64,000 nucleotides of DNA, from contig WELB01000205.1 in the NCBI GenBank assembly GCA_009602725.1, positions 159,082 through 223,081 on the forward strand, given 5' to 3'. The position numbers and the translations under genes were made by a program. Source of the stretch: Spirogloea muscicola. Its lineage: Eukaryota; Streptophyta; Zygnematophyceae; Spirogloeales; Spirogloeaceae. Positions 31,373 to 42,592 of this stretch are shown piece after piece. Numbering within the stretch: position 1 is the first letter of the stretch; every line of letters begins with the position of its first letter. The notes beneath the pieces were generated by a model. The model saw nothing but the letters and a program-made list of their open reading frames with translations. It had not been told where the DNA came from and did no database searches.

Positions 31373-34300
31373 AGTGCCCCGTAAAGCGAGGGTCGCGGTC
31401 AGACACGAGTCGCTTGGGAACTCCGTGCAGTTTCAATTTTCGGTCCACAAATATACCAGCAACTCCTTGACTGACACCTTTGTGGTCGTAGGCACAAATG
31501 CGCCATTTTACTCAGACGATCCACAAATATGACAATGGCGTCATGGCCCGTTCCGCGTCATCAGTAACTGGGTGATTAAAGTTCACACTTATATCGGACC
31601 AGTTCCTCGACGGAATCTCCAATGGTTCGAGCAACCCGGCAGTCTTATGAGAGCGTGCCTTACTGCGCTGGCAGGTGGCACAAGTCTTCACAGAAGATTC
31701 CAATTGGACTTTCAAGTCCGGCCACCAGAAGAGAAGCTGGACAGTTTTCTTTGTCTTTCCCATACACAAATGACCACTATACGGAGGCTCACGCAGTTCT
31801 TGCTAGATACTCCTGCGCAAGGCATTGCAGTCAGGGACTACAATGGCGTCACCTCGCCACCAGAAGCCTTGGTCATTACTAGTGTGCATGTATTTGTTTC
31901 ATCTGCAAACCATGGGTCTATGCCATACCCATCACGAGTACGCACATGCAGCTCAGAGAGGTTGGCGGTGAACTGCCGAGCAGCTCCACGAGTAGGCCGC
32001 ACGGCTGCTGTCTGAACTTTTGAAGCGTGCAAGACAGCCGCCACAACAGCCTCTGCAATGTTGCGGCTCACCGAATCCGCAATATTCAGAGCGGTACAAC
32101 CACTGGAACGGAAGTGGCCATGTATTTGATCACCGTGCTTGACGCCTGCTCCATTGCTGTTGTATGTGAAAGTAGGTCAACGAGCAGTGATCCGATACCG
32201 TAAATTCAACACCCTCGAGAGTGCAACGCCACAGTGTATGGGCGCGCACAACAGCAAGGAGCTCTTGCTCCCCCGTAGCGGAGGTATCTTGCAGGACAAA
32301 GCAAGCCACCTTTCGATGCTACGGAGTGACCCTCCTGCAAGAGTACGGCCTGAGTGCCGATTAAAGAGGCGTCACATACTACTCCAGATGGCAAGCCTTC
32401 TCGAGGCAAGGCTAAAATAGGTGGATGCACCAGGACCCGTTTTATATCCTCGAATGCCCTCTGGCATTCGGACATTTACACCCAGCTAACGTCCTTACGA
32501 GTGGACTTCGTAAGAGGAGAAGCCATACTTCAGTATCCTTGCAGGAACTTACGGAAGTAGTTTGCGAATCCCAAAAACGAACGCAATTATGGTACATTCC
32601 GTGGCACAAGACTACTGCAGTCCTTTACTACTTGGTGGGGTTGACGCAAACCCTGTCTTTGTTCACAACATGCCCTTTGGATGTTCCGGCTGGTCATACA
32701 CATTTTTGGGGTACGGTGAATTTGCACGCAGCAATTGCAGGACATGCTGCAGGTACAGTACATAAGATAAGCCTCAGGTGTGACATCTCTGCATCTAATC
32801 ACACAATTAGAGTCAGGGTGTCCTGGGTTGGATTCGAGCATAGGGTGTTTTGGACACAACCCTCACACAGGAGAACGCCAACGCACATACGCGCACAGAG
32901 CGCAGCAGAAGTCTTACCCTGAGGCACCGCCCTAGGGCGGTGATTCTACCAATAGACTAACGGAGAGCCGGCAGTGCCCGCAGTGATGAGCTGCGGCGAC
33001 GAGCTGGCAGCAGGCGGCAGCAGCAGAGCTGTGGCGGCGGCGGCAGCAGCAGGCAGCAGCGGGGCTAGCTAGGCAGCAGCAGGGCTGTGTCTCTCTCGGG
33101 CGTTGGTCGGACTCCCGAGTCTGGCCAAGGCCTACTACTTATAGCGGTTCTCCTGCCACCCCTCCCCTGAGGGTGTGACGAGGGTCGCCCCCAGGGCCCT
33201 CCCTCGAAGGGGCGGGCCTGACAAGGGGACACGATGAATACAAGAGGCTGGCACACAGGGCCAGAGGCCTAAAGCACGAGTCCAAGGGACTAGCCCCAAG
33301 AGGCCGGCGCGCGAAATTAAGGGACTGGCGCGCTGCACACTAGCGCGCTGCACACTACTATCGCCAAGGAGGTGGCGCGCCAGGCCAATATCCTGGCTCA
33401 CGGGGCCAAGGGACTGAGGCCATGACGACACAGGACCGAGGCCATGCGGCCATGAGGCCAAGAGAGCTGGCCAATCCGGCCAGCCCGCAGGGTATTGCTG
33501 AGGGAGAGCTGGCCCATCCGGCCAGCTCGCAGGGCGCTGGCCTGAGGGAGAGCTGGCCCACCCGGCCAGCCCGCAAGGCGCTGGCCTGAGGGAGAGCTGA
33601 CCCACCCGGCCAGCTCGCAGGGCGTGAGCCCGAGGCGTGCGGACGGGGTACAGAGCCCGCGACCCTCGAATCGTACTTTTAGCTACACGGAGTGCAGCCA
33701 TGTTACCCGCACCGTTTGGGACTCCAAACGGTAGATACGCTACGCTCTTGTAAGATTATCGCGCACCGTTAGCACTCTCAAACGGAGGAAACGTTACATC
33801 AGGTGTTTTACTGAACACCAGTCTGCCAAATAAGAACCAGCACAGAATTACACAGTATGGGCCAAAGACTTTCATAATCACAACCTGACACGTGGCAAGT
33901 GTTTTTGGTGACACCAAAACGAAGCATCTTGCAGAAAAAGTAGCCGAGCGGCCTACAACAAGCTAAATACGGGACCTCCTCAGGTGTGAGACGAAAATGG
34001 TCATCACTAATTTGCCAAGCGGGGGAGCTATACACATAAGCTTCCACAAGACGAATATACGGATCATTAATGCTAAGCAAAAGGCAGGCTATCTTGACAG
34101 TGAGCTCGTTCAGAGCTCATACTCGATGCACATCCAAGATTTCAGCCTACTTCACAACAAATAGGTTGGGTGCACCGCACAACAATTGTCAAGAGTCACA
34201 CCATGTGAGAATACAACACTGATAGCAGAGTCAGGGGGTGACTCTGTGCTCATCACTACAACGAAACACTCAGCCAAAGCTGGATTCATGTGATGTTACG
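31373..34300 (-). pseudogene. Ty3/gypsy pol fragment interrupted by a solo LTR (G7)
   Basis: Integrase core at 31380-31770 on the minus strand (TCATCQRSKARSHKTAGLLE, RNWSDISVNFNHPV), RNase H at 31840-32475 (ALPREGLPSGVVCDASLIGT), RT fingers/connection to 32778, then the solo LTR. RT resumes at 33799-34080 (LVEAYVYSS, RLTPEEVPYLACCRPLGYFF, LRFGVTKNT) and the protease-RT linker lies at about 34140-34300. Many stops and substitutions are present. The catalytic YLDD is not readable. Confidence 0.7.
32779..33798 (-). mobile_element. Solo LTR, family A, target duplication TCAGG
   Basis: Starts TGTGACATCTCTGC and ends GAAACGTTACA. TCAGG lies at 32774-32778 and 33799-33803. At 1020 bases it is the longest LTR-A here, mainly because the 47-bp GC-rich repeat is present about four times at 33470-33630. 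It has a CACCGCCCTAGGGCGGTG palindrome and the ACCGTTTGG-n4-CCAAACGGT dyad. Confidence 0.93.
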
Positions 34301-34441
34301 TCTTCAAATCCAGCTTTCCGACTCAGCTTGCCAGGATGCTGGTCCAAAAGATCCCATAAAGGTCAACCCTTTGACAACCAGAGGCCGGAGACGAGTATTC
34401 ACTCAGAGTAAAAACATGCACCAATTGACTGAAGGCATCAC

Positions 34442-35113
34442 ATGCCGGCAGCTTACACTCAAGTGCGCATAAATACTCAGGCACATAGCTGGGCCAATGG
34501 CGCCATTGTTGTATTTGTGAATCGTCTGAGTAAAATGGCGCATTTTGTGCCTACGACCACAAAGATATCAGCCAACGAGTTTGCTGGTATAGTCGTGGAC
34601 CGAGTTTGGAAACTGCACGAAGTCCCCGAGCGGATCGTGTCTGACCGCGACCCTCACTTTCGCGGGGCACTTCTGGAAGGAAGTGTGCGGGCTGATTGGC
34701 ACCCAGCACTCCGTGTCTATGAATTTCCATTTCCAGACAAGTGAACAGATGGAAAGAATAGGTCGGGTTCTGGAAGACATGTTATGGCATTTTGTAACCC
34801 CCAGCCATAGTGACTGGGATGAGTATCTTGCTCCTGCTTGATGAGGACAAGGAAGAGTATGAGGTAGAGGAGATCTTGTCTCACCGTGACAAACTCCGTG
34901 GGCGACGGAGTCCCGAGAGTATCTCATAAACTGGTTAGGCTTTGGACCTGAACACAATCCTTGGTAACCCTTGGGACATTCTGCCCATTCCCGTCCGTTC
35001 TTCGTTAGTATCTTGCAAAGAAGCAACTTCCTTCTTTGCGTCGTAATCTATGGTTTCTCCTTCCGTACTATGTACTTGTTTCCGAGAACGTGAACATTTA
35101 AGTGGGGAGAAAT
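34442..35113 (+). pseudogene. Ty3/gypsy integrase core and chromodomain remnant (G8)
   Basis: Integrase core ANGAIVVFVNRLSKMAHFVP, VDRVWKLHEVPERIVSDRDP, HFRG at 34490-34680. The frame is then lost, and at 34840-34990 a chromodomain remnant EEYEVEEILSHRDKLRGRR is followed by stops. A polypurine tract (TTTAAGTGGGGAGAAATG) lies at about 35095-35113. The following LTR is obscured by a poly-C run. Confidence 0.7.
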
Positions 35114-35121
35114 GAAATTCA

Positions 35122-35134
35122 CCCCCCCCCCCCN

Positions 35135-35165
<31 letters not shown>
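35122..35165. repeat. Poly-C run of 44 bases containing one N
   Basis: Uninterrupted C except for N at 35134. It sits where an LTR should begin after the G8 polypurine tract. It is either a genuine homopolymer or an assembly artefact that bridges a gap. Confidence 0.9.
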
Positions 35166-35166
<1 letters not shown>

Positions 35167-35339
35167 TTTACGTGACGTTTAAGCTTGTATTGAAAGCTAA
35201 CGCGTGATAACGGCGCGCGGCCCCAATACGTGAGCGACACGCGAGACTGACGAGCGGCGAGCCGTGGCTCGCCGGAGCTGCTGTCACTTAGCCGCCGGGC
35301 CGCTGGGCCCGTAGTTACATGCGTGTGACGCGTGTGGCG

Positions 35340-38108
35340 CTGTAATGAACCAGCACTGACCCGCCTTACCGTCCCATGTACTGGCTGAGCCCTCTTAACT
35401 TTCAAGAAATGCAATCATGGTCGAGGACCTACTGGCGAAGGGCTACATTGAGCCCTCTCAGTCGCCATACGGAGCACCTATTCTCGTTGTCAAACAGAAG
35501 GATGGCAGTCTACGGATGTGCATCGGCCTTTGATTAAGCTTACTATCAAGAACCGATACCCATTGCCTCGAAGAGATGATCTGTTTGATTGGCATGCAGG
35601 GGCTACGGTGTTCAGCTCCCTGGACCTGGCAAGTGGGTATCACCAAATTCGAATTACGGCCGCGGATCTTCCGAAGTCGGCATTTCGTATGCCGCTTGGA
35701 CATTTTCAGTCCAAGGTGCTGAGCTTTGGTCTGACCAATGCACCAGCTACATTCCAGGCTGTAGTGACGAGGGTCGTTGGCCCCATGCTCTACCATCTTG
35801 TGCTGGTTGACTTGGACGACATTCTGGTGTTCAGCAAAATGCCTGAGGATCACAAGAGCGCGTACACAAGTTGCGCGTACCCACAGCCTGCAAGGATAAG
35901 TGCTTCGTGCCTAGGAGCGCAATGCAGGTACAGTTTTTGGCACATGCCACTCCCGTACGACCGCTGACATGTCCGCCTGCGCTGGCCTTTCCTCGTGAAG
36001 GCGTGCCATATGAACTCGTCTGCGATGCCTTTTTGACCAACATTGGTGCCGTGCTCTTGTAAGAGGGTCATCCGTTAGCGTTTGAGAGGCGCCTGCTGAT
36101 ACCCGCAGAGCGGACTTACACTAGGGCGAGCAGGCAATTCGATTTCCAGTGTGTTTATTGCCCCCTAAACGGCTTAATGTTTGCGGACCCTGTGAGTCGC
36201 AACAATAGCGGCGCTGATGCGTTGGCTGCCTTTAATGCTTCTGGAGTGCGGCTGCAAGACTGCGTCCGACTCATCAAGCTTCTCGGCAACCCACGGCTGA
36301 CCTATCTGAGCTCTACGTCCGTATCCGTCAAGGGTATGGCAAGACTCATGGTTTGCTGCGGCCGCCAACGTCAGCACCCTCACTGATGACAAAGGCTTCT
36401 GGTGGCAAGCCGACGCTATTTTTGTCCCAGACTGACATAGTGCAGAGCTGCATGATCCGCCTTACACTGGTCATCTGGGAGTGAGCAAAACCGCGAAGGC
36501 TGTCGACGCCTCTTTTGGTGGAAGGGCTTTTGCGCATAGGTGCGCGCGCTTTTGTGGTAAGCTGTGCCACATGCCAGCGTAGTAAAGCAATTTCTGACAA
36601 GCCTGCCGAATTACTTCAGCCCTTGCAGGTTCCGGAGCGGAATTGGTCTGATGTAAGTGTGTCTGTTATAACACAGTTGCCCAAATGGCGGAACAACTTT
36701 GATGCCATCGTCGTCTTTGAGGATCGCTTGAGTAAAGTGGTGCATTTTGCTCCCACGACTACGCAGGTGTCGGCGTAAAAGTTCGCTGGCATCTTTGTGG
36801 ATTACGTGTGGAAGCTGCATGGCGTACCTGAGAGGCTGGTCTCGGACTGCGATCCTCGCTTTACAGGTCAATTCTGCAAATTTTGCAAGCTTATTGGCAC
36901 GAAACAGGCCATGTCCAAACAGCCTTTCATCCACAGACGGATAGACAAGCTGAGCGAATAATTCGAGTTCCTGGATTATCACACAATTGCCTAAAACGCG
37001 GACGGCTATGATGCCATCGTCGTCTTTGTGGATCGCTTGAGTGAAATGGTGCATTTTGCTCCCACAACTATGCGGGTATCGGCGCAGGAGTTCGCTGGCA
37101 TCTTTGTAAATAAAGTGGAAGCTGCATGGCGTGCCTGAGAGGCTGGTCTCGGTCCGCGGTCCGCTCGCTTTACAGGTCACTTCTAGAAAGAAATTTGCAA
37201 CCTTATTGGCACAAAACAGGCCATGTCCAATCAGCCCTTCATCCACAAACGGATGGACAACCTGAGCGATTCGATCGAGTTCCTCGAGGACATGTCGAGG
37301 CACTCCGTCGACCCCAGCAAGACTGACTGTGATGAGTATTTGGCTCCAGCTGAATATGCTGTGAACAATGCCTATCATGCGTCCACAAAGGAGACTTCGT
37401 TCTTCCTCAACTACGGTCTGCATCCCCGAGCTCTACTTCAGGTGGGGAGGCCGGAACCAGTTCCCGCCGCGGTAGCCTTTACTCTGGGTCTCTTTTAGAG
37501 GCATAGAGACGAGCTCGGCAATTCTTGGAGGTTGCTCAGAGTCGCCAGAAGGCTTATGCTGACAAGCATCGGATGGACGTCTCCTTCGATTTTGGTGCGC
37601 AAGTGCTACTAAGCACGAAGCACTTATCCTTGCGGGCTGTGGGCACGCGCAAGTTGCTGCCCAAGTGGATTGGACCATTAGCAGTAGTACGCCTTGTGGG
37701 CAGGGTGTCCTACGCACTGAAGACACCGGTGCATTGGAAGGTCCATAACGTCTTCCACGTGTCTCACCCTCGCCTTCCTTTCGGATGGTCGTGTCCAACC
37801 GCCACCACCTCCACTAGTCATCGAGGATAATTTTGAGTGTGAGGTGGAAGAGATTCTGTCTCACAGGGACAAGCCTCGAACGCGTAGGACCCGTGAGTAT
37901 CTGGTGAAGTGGCTCGGGTATGGTCCTGAGCACGACACTTGGGAGCTTGCGGCCAATTCGGCGAATTGTCCAAATGCTCTCAGGGAATACCTGGCCAAGG
38001 GTGGTAATTCTCCTAGACTTGGTAGAGGCAGCAGCCGTCGGTCATCTTGATCCCTATCGGCTGTTCTCTCGTTGTTCCCGAGGACGTGAACACCAGAGTG
38101 GGGAGGTT
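35340..38108 (+). pseudogene. Ty3/gypsy chromovirus pol, RT to chromodomain (G9)
   Basis: A 13-base LTR-B start (TGTAATGAACCAG) is joined directly to RT. RT blocks: [63 protein letters not shown] and a catalytic box read as VDLDD (35806-35820) instead of YLDD. RNase H follows (AFPREGVPYELVCDA). Integrase H2C2 starts with LHDPPYTGHLGVSKT, and the core (ATCQRSKAI, RNWSDVSVSVITQLPK) is partly duplicated. Then come DEYLAPAEYAVNNAYHASTK, an open integrase C-terminus 37525-37770 and an intact chromodomain VEEILSHRDKPRTRR..EYLVKWLGYGPEHDTWE ending at TGA 38048-38050. The polypurine tract is at 38095-38108. gag and protease are missing. Confidence 0.82.
36665..37285 (+). repeat. Tandem duplication of about 310 bp in the integrase core of G9
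   Basis: ACACAGTTGCCCAAATGGCGG at 36671 recurs as ACACAATTGCCTAAAACGCGG at 36981. The two units, about 36665-36974 and 36975-37285, both cover the core from VITQLPK through the WKLHGVPERLVS block to the MSKQPFIH/MSNQPFIH segment. They differ by many substitutions and small indels, so the duplication is old. Confidence 0.85.
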
Positions 38109-38487
38109 TGTAGTGAACCAGCCGTTTGGTTAAGCCACATGGCTCTGTTGGCATTACATGACCGCGTATTTGGAACAAATGGGCCTGCCAGATAGCGGGC
38201 TGGCTGGCCGGCAAGTGGTCCGCCCAGGGGCCCGCCCGTACAGAAATACCCGCCAGGATTCGCCCCTTCAAACGGAGGATCTTTGGCCCGTTAGGCGGGC
38301 CTTGGGGCGACCCGCTCACACCCCTGAAGTGGGGTGGCATGGGGAAGCACGAGGAGCCTTGGGGGCTGAGGCTCGACAGGCAGATCGAATTGGTGGAGCC
38401 TAGGAATGCCGCTGCACTCTGCTGCGGGGCCTGCTGCACCGGCCTGCGCCCAGGAGGTGGAGTCGCCGCCGGACGGCGGCGCCATGG
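38109..38487 (+). mobile_element. 3' LTR-B of G9, truncated
   Basis: Starts TGTAGTGAACCAGCCG directly after the polypurine tract and matches the mirror image of the solo LTR-B copies. It ends at CCGCCGGACGGCGGCGCCATGG, where LTR-A of the next element begins. About 170 terminal bases are missing. Confidence 0.82.
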
Positions 38488-39070
38488 TGTATCTTTCCCG
38501 CCGTTAGGGCGTGCCAACGTTGCGGGATACTTTCCAGTGTCGCCTCGTCACCGTTGGGGCGTGTCAACGGTGCCGGTCGATCCGCTGTTCCCGATGTCGG
38601 GCTCGCTCTTGGGCGTCGTGTCCCCATCGTTGGGCCCGTCCTTCCCAAGGTGGGCCCTGGGACGACCCTCGTCACACCCTCGGGGGAGGGGTTACAGGTG
38701 GAACGCTATTTGTAGCCGGCCAAGGCCAGACTGCTCAGTCGGACCAACGCCCGAGAGAGACACAGCCAGCTGCTGCCTAGCCAGCCCGGCTGCTGTCTGC
38801 TGCTGCCGCCGCCGCCACAGCTTTGCTGCTGCCGCCTGCTGCCAGCCCGTCGCCGCAGCTCATCGCTGCGGCTCCTGCCGCCTCTCCGTAAGTCTGTTGG
38901 TAGAGTCACCGCCCTAGGGCGGTGCCTCAGGGTAAGACTTCCGCTGCGCTCTGTGCGCGTATGTGCGTTGGCGTTCTCCTGTATGAGGGTTGTCTCCAAA
39001 ACACCCTATGTTCGAATCCAAACCAGGACATCCTGACTCTAACTGTGTCTTTAGATGCAGAGATGTCACA
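38488..39070 (+). mobile_element. 5' LTR-A of G10
   Basis: Begins TGTATCTTTCCCGCCG and ends GAGATGTCACA. A primer binding site follows, which makes it the 5' LTR of the gag-pol sequence to its right. It contains the CACCGCCCTAGGGCGGTG palindrome and CCGTTGGGGCGTGTCAACGG. It is 583 bases long and lacks the 47-bp repeats. Confidence 0.88.
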
Positions 39071-39083
39071 TTAGTATCAGAGG
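39071..39083 (+). promoter_or_regulatory. Primer binding site of G10
   Basis: TTAGTATCAGAGG directly after the LTR. It matches TGGTATCAGAG with one change, so priming by initiator tRNA-Met is inferred. Confidence 0.75.
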
Positions 39084-39571
39084 TGTTCTTGCATCTAGCC
39101 AGTCAAGTAAAAGGTTGTGTTTTACTGCTGATAGTGCATGGATCCCTCTGTATGCTGGAATAATCATTTATCCTTCGAGTGAAATTTTCCAGCGTAGACG
39201 TGGACCTGTCATCGGCACAGCGGCACGTGTGCCACCCTCTCGCCTTCGACATCCACGTATGGGGCCCTCAAGATGCCAAGTGGCTCTTCGTCCCGGCAAC
39301 AAGCTATCGTGTCAGGTCAGCACTTACCAGCGTAAACCACCTGTGTCCGGCGGATTGCCGGCCAGTATGGCACGGAAGTGAACCCGGTCGCCGGTGGGCG
39401 GCAAAGTTTGACCGTATGCCAGGACTCGTCGGTTCGTCCACTCCTGGTCCCTCCCTCTTGCTGTTCGTACAGCTTTGTGCTTTGGAGGTATGACGCATGT
39501 GCTGTCTTGATTGCTCGTGGGTCTGGGGCACCAGTCCTTCTGAGTACTTCTTGCCAGTTTAGATCCTCGAT

Positions 39572-40716
39572 ATGTCTGCCGCATCTGACTTGATCCGTCA
39601 GTGTGTGGTATCAGGCATGGAGTCGCCGGACTCCAGTACATGCCCTAGTCCTCCTCCACCGGCTGTTCCACCTCTTGAGGTCGAGGATCTTGCCGACGAT
39701 CTAGGGGAGCTCCAGGCGACGGCTCCGGACGTTTAAACCTCCGACGACGCCCGGCGCAGTGCGCGCCTTCAGGAGCTCCACGAGGCTGCGGTCCCGGTGT
39801 GTGGGGACCCAGCAGTAGCTTCCTTCTCGGGAGCGCTGTTGGAAGAAGTACAAGCGCTTGTCGCTCGAGTAACCAAGGGCGAAAAGCGTGTCCGAAAACT
39901 CAAGGCCAGACTCCGTGAGTCGCAGGTGGGGCGTGCCAAGCCCGCCTCACCGGCCAAGTTCAGTGGACAGTCCTTCCGCGGCGGCCTCAACGCTTGGCTT
40001 GCCGAGATTCTTGCGTGGTTCGTACAATGTGGTACCGGCACAAAACACCGTGTCGGGCTTGCGGCCACGTATCTCTCAGGCGATCCCGCCCAGTGGTGGG
40101 AAAGCGTCAGAAATCCTCCACCCCCGTTGTGTACAATCAGTGGGATTTCTGCGTAAGATCGTTGTCAAGTATGTACGGCGAGGTGCACGCCGAACTCAAT
40201 GCGAGAAACGAACTTGATGTTATCCGCATGAGGAACAACGACTTCGCAGACTATGTGCGGCGCTTCCACATGCTGTTGTCGAAGCTCGACACCAAGCCCA
40301 TGGACAACGCTGACCAGTGCCAGCGCTTTAAGGCAGGGTAGGGCTACCCGAGCACGTGGCCCTCCTTGCCCAATTGGATGCTGTAACCTTCCGGCCAGTG
40401 GACACTCTGGATCGCTTGATTGAGCAAGCGCGCATCACTTTCGCGATGTATCCGCGCAAGCGTCCCCTGGCAGAAGTCGTCGTTCCGGCTGCGCCTTCAT
40501 CTTCGAAGCGCCGCCCCAGTAGTATGCCAAATACCACTGGCAAGCCCTATGTGGGGCCACGGCGCCCAGTCAAGCCCGCGGCCTTTTGTCCCCGAGGAGG
40601 ACCGGGCTTGCTACCGGTGTGGCCAGAAGGGCCATCGCATCCGTGATTGCACCCAAGCTCCCAAGCACCCCATCATCAGGCAAATCCGCTCCACCCGGCC
40701 CCAAGGGGCAGTGTAA
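39572..40716 (+). pseudogene. Ty3/gypsy gag of G10, broken
   Basis: ATG at 39572 opens MSAASDLIRQ. A TAA at 39734-39736 interrupts the frame, which continues with a coiled segment (EEVQALVARVTKGEKRVRKL), the capsid region (FSGQSFRGGLNAWLAEILAW, RVGLAATYLSGDPAQWW), a frameshift near 40140, MYGEVHAELNARNELDVIRM, another shift near 40345, and the nucleocapsid zinc knuckle CYRCGQKGHRIRDC at about 40612-40655 in a third frame. The order is typical of chromoviral gag. It is non-functional through one nonsense codon and at least three frameshifts. Confidence 0.82.
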
Positions 40717-42048
40717 AGGCAAGGGCACACGTGAGTGCCTTTCCTTAAGTACCGTGTGGAGTCCTCAACTGCATGATGTGCGCATGCTGTTTGACCATGT
40801 AGGACGTGCATGTCCGCAGTTTCCTGTACCCGTAGTACGCTCCCTGCATACGCTAATGCAGGCCTTGGTGAAAGGTGGTCCCCTTGTTGTCTGGGTTCCC
40901 CGCAATCAAGTGCAATCAGCTGCTCAAATGTATCTGAAGTGGGTGCATCATGGGGCTCACGACCCTGTGTTTTTCATCGTCCGATGCAGGCGAGGACTGA
41001 ATCCTCCACCACCACCGGGCCTGTCCTTGCTCTGTCGCTACACAGCAAGCCATCCCCACGTAGTACCTGGTGCTGCTGGATCACCCAGGAAACTTCTCAT
41101 CTATGTAGTTCGCAAATTCAGTCTTGCTTCGGCAGGTGACGTTGCACTTTGTGCTTCGACGCCAAGTATGCTGTTCACCGGCCTAGCGGCTGGTCAACCA
41201 GCCCAAATCCTTATAGACACAGGTGCTTCGGTATCCTGTGCTAGTAAGACTTTTGTGTGTAACAATGGCTTGCCTGTGCAACCCATTGATGTATTGCAAG
41301 CTACAATGGCCAATGGTCAAAATGTAAAAGTCTTGGGCCTTTGCAAAGTGCTCCTCGTCGTCTTAAATTGCACAACGTCGACAATTCGTGTGTACGACCA
41401 CCCATGCGAGACTCTTTTCTGCGGCTTTCAGCTGTGCGGATAAAGAAGCTTCTTCGCAAACAACCAGCTTCGGCTGCATATTTGGGTGTTGTGAATGCTG
41501 AGTCTCCCCCTGACTCTGCAGTGAGCATCGTGGCCTCACGTAGTCCGGCTCTTGACAAGTTGTTGGCAGAGTACTCGGATGTGTTCCCGGATGCACTTCC
41601 AGACGATTCGCCTCCCCATCGAGGCGTGGCGCATACAAGTCCATTGGAGCCTGGCGCTGTGCCGCCGTAACATCCCATGTATCGACTGAGTCCTCTCGAA
41701 TTGCGAGAGATGCAATCCCAAGTGACGGAATTGCTCCGTAAGGGCCACATTGAGCCTTCTCAGTCCCCGTATGGTGCACCTATCCTCTTCGTTAAGAAGA
41801 AGGACGGTAGTCTCCGGATGTGCATCGTTTACCGAGCCCTCAAGAAGCTCACTGTCAAGAACCGATACCCGTTGCCTCGTATCGATGATCTCTTCGATCG
41901 TCTCGCGGAAGCTAAAGTGTTCAGCTCCCTCGACTTGCAAAGTGGGTATCATCAAATTCGTATCACTCCTGAGGACGTTCCGAAATCAGCGTTTCGTACG
42001 CCTGTCGGACACTTCCAGTTCAAGGTGCTGAGTTTTGGTCTGACCAAC
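40717..42048 (+). pseudogene. Ty3/gypsy protease and RT of G10, truncated by LTR-B
   Basis: Aspartic protease LFTGLAAGQPAQILIDTGAS at 41170-41230 lies within a frame open to 41443, followed by a frameshift. The linker LLAEYSDVFPDALPDDSPPH runs to a TAA at 41668-41670, where related copies have Tyr (PPYRPMYRLSP). RT fingers then run in the same frame: [72 protein letters not shown] stops exactly at 42048 where LTR-B begins. The catalytic YLDD, RNase H and integrase are lost. Confidence 0.85.
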
Positions 42049-42592
42049 TGTAAGGAACCTCGCCCTACACACGCAGTTAGGGTGAGCAGTCCTTCTTGAG
42101 TTCGGCTGTAGGGGTTTAGGGACCAACCACTACACAGGCAAAGCACTAGCGCATAGGCGCAGCGGAAGACAGGCCCCGTGGCGCCGCCGTCCGGCGGCGA
42201 CTCCACCTCCTGGGCGCAGGCCGACGCAGCAGGCCCCGCAGCAAGGTGCGGCGGCGGCTGCGGTCGCGAGCAGCGGCAAGGCTGCTCCTGGGCTTCACCG
42301 GTTCGAACTCCCTCAAGCCTCAGCCCCAAGGCTCTTCGTGCTTTCCTGTGCCACCCCCCCCTCCAGGGGTGTGAGCGGGTCGCCCCATGGCCTGCCAGAC
42401 GGCGGGCCAAAGATCCTCCTTTGAACGGGCGGATCCTGGCGAGGAGTATTTCTGGACGGGCTGGACCCGTCTCTGGGCGGGCCTCTTGCCCGGCAAGCCA
42501 GCCCGCCACCTGGCGGGCCCACTTGTCCCAAATAGCCGGTCATGTAATGCAATCAGAGCCATGTGGCTTAACCAAACGGCTGGTTCATTACA
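42049..42592 (-). mobile_element. LTR family B, complete, no target duplication
   Basis: TGTAAGGAACCTCGCCCTAC to GGTTCATTACA, 544 bases, in minus orientation. The flanks (CCAAC left, AGACT right) differ and belong to unrelated elements, so the copy sits at a recombination or deletion junction. Confidence 0.85.

Noticed and set aside
42049-42592. Seventh-type target duplication around the LTR-B copy at 42 kb
   Set aside because: Flanking pentamers CCAAC and AGACT differ, so it is not a simple insertion.
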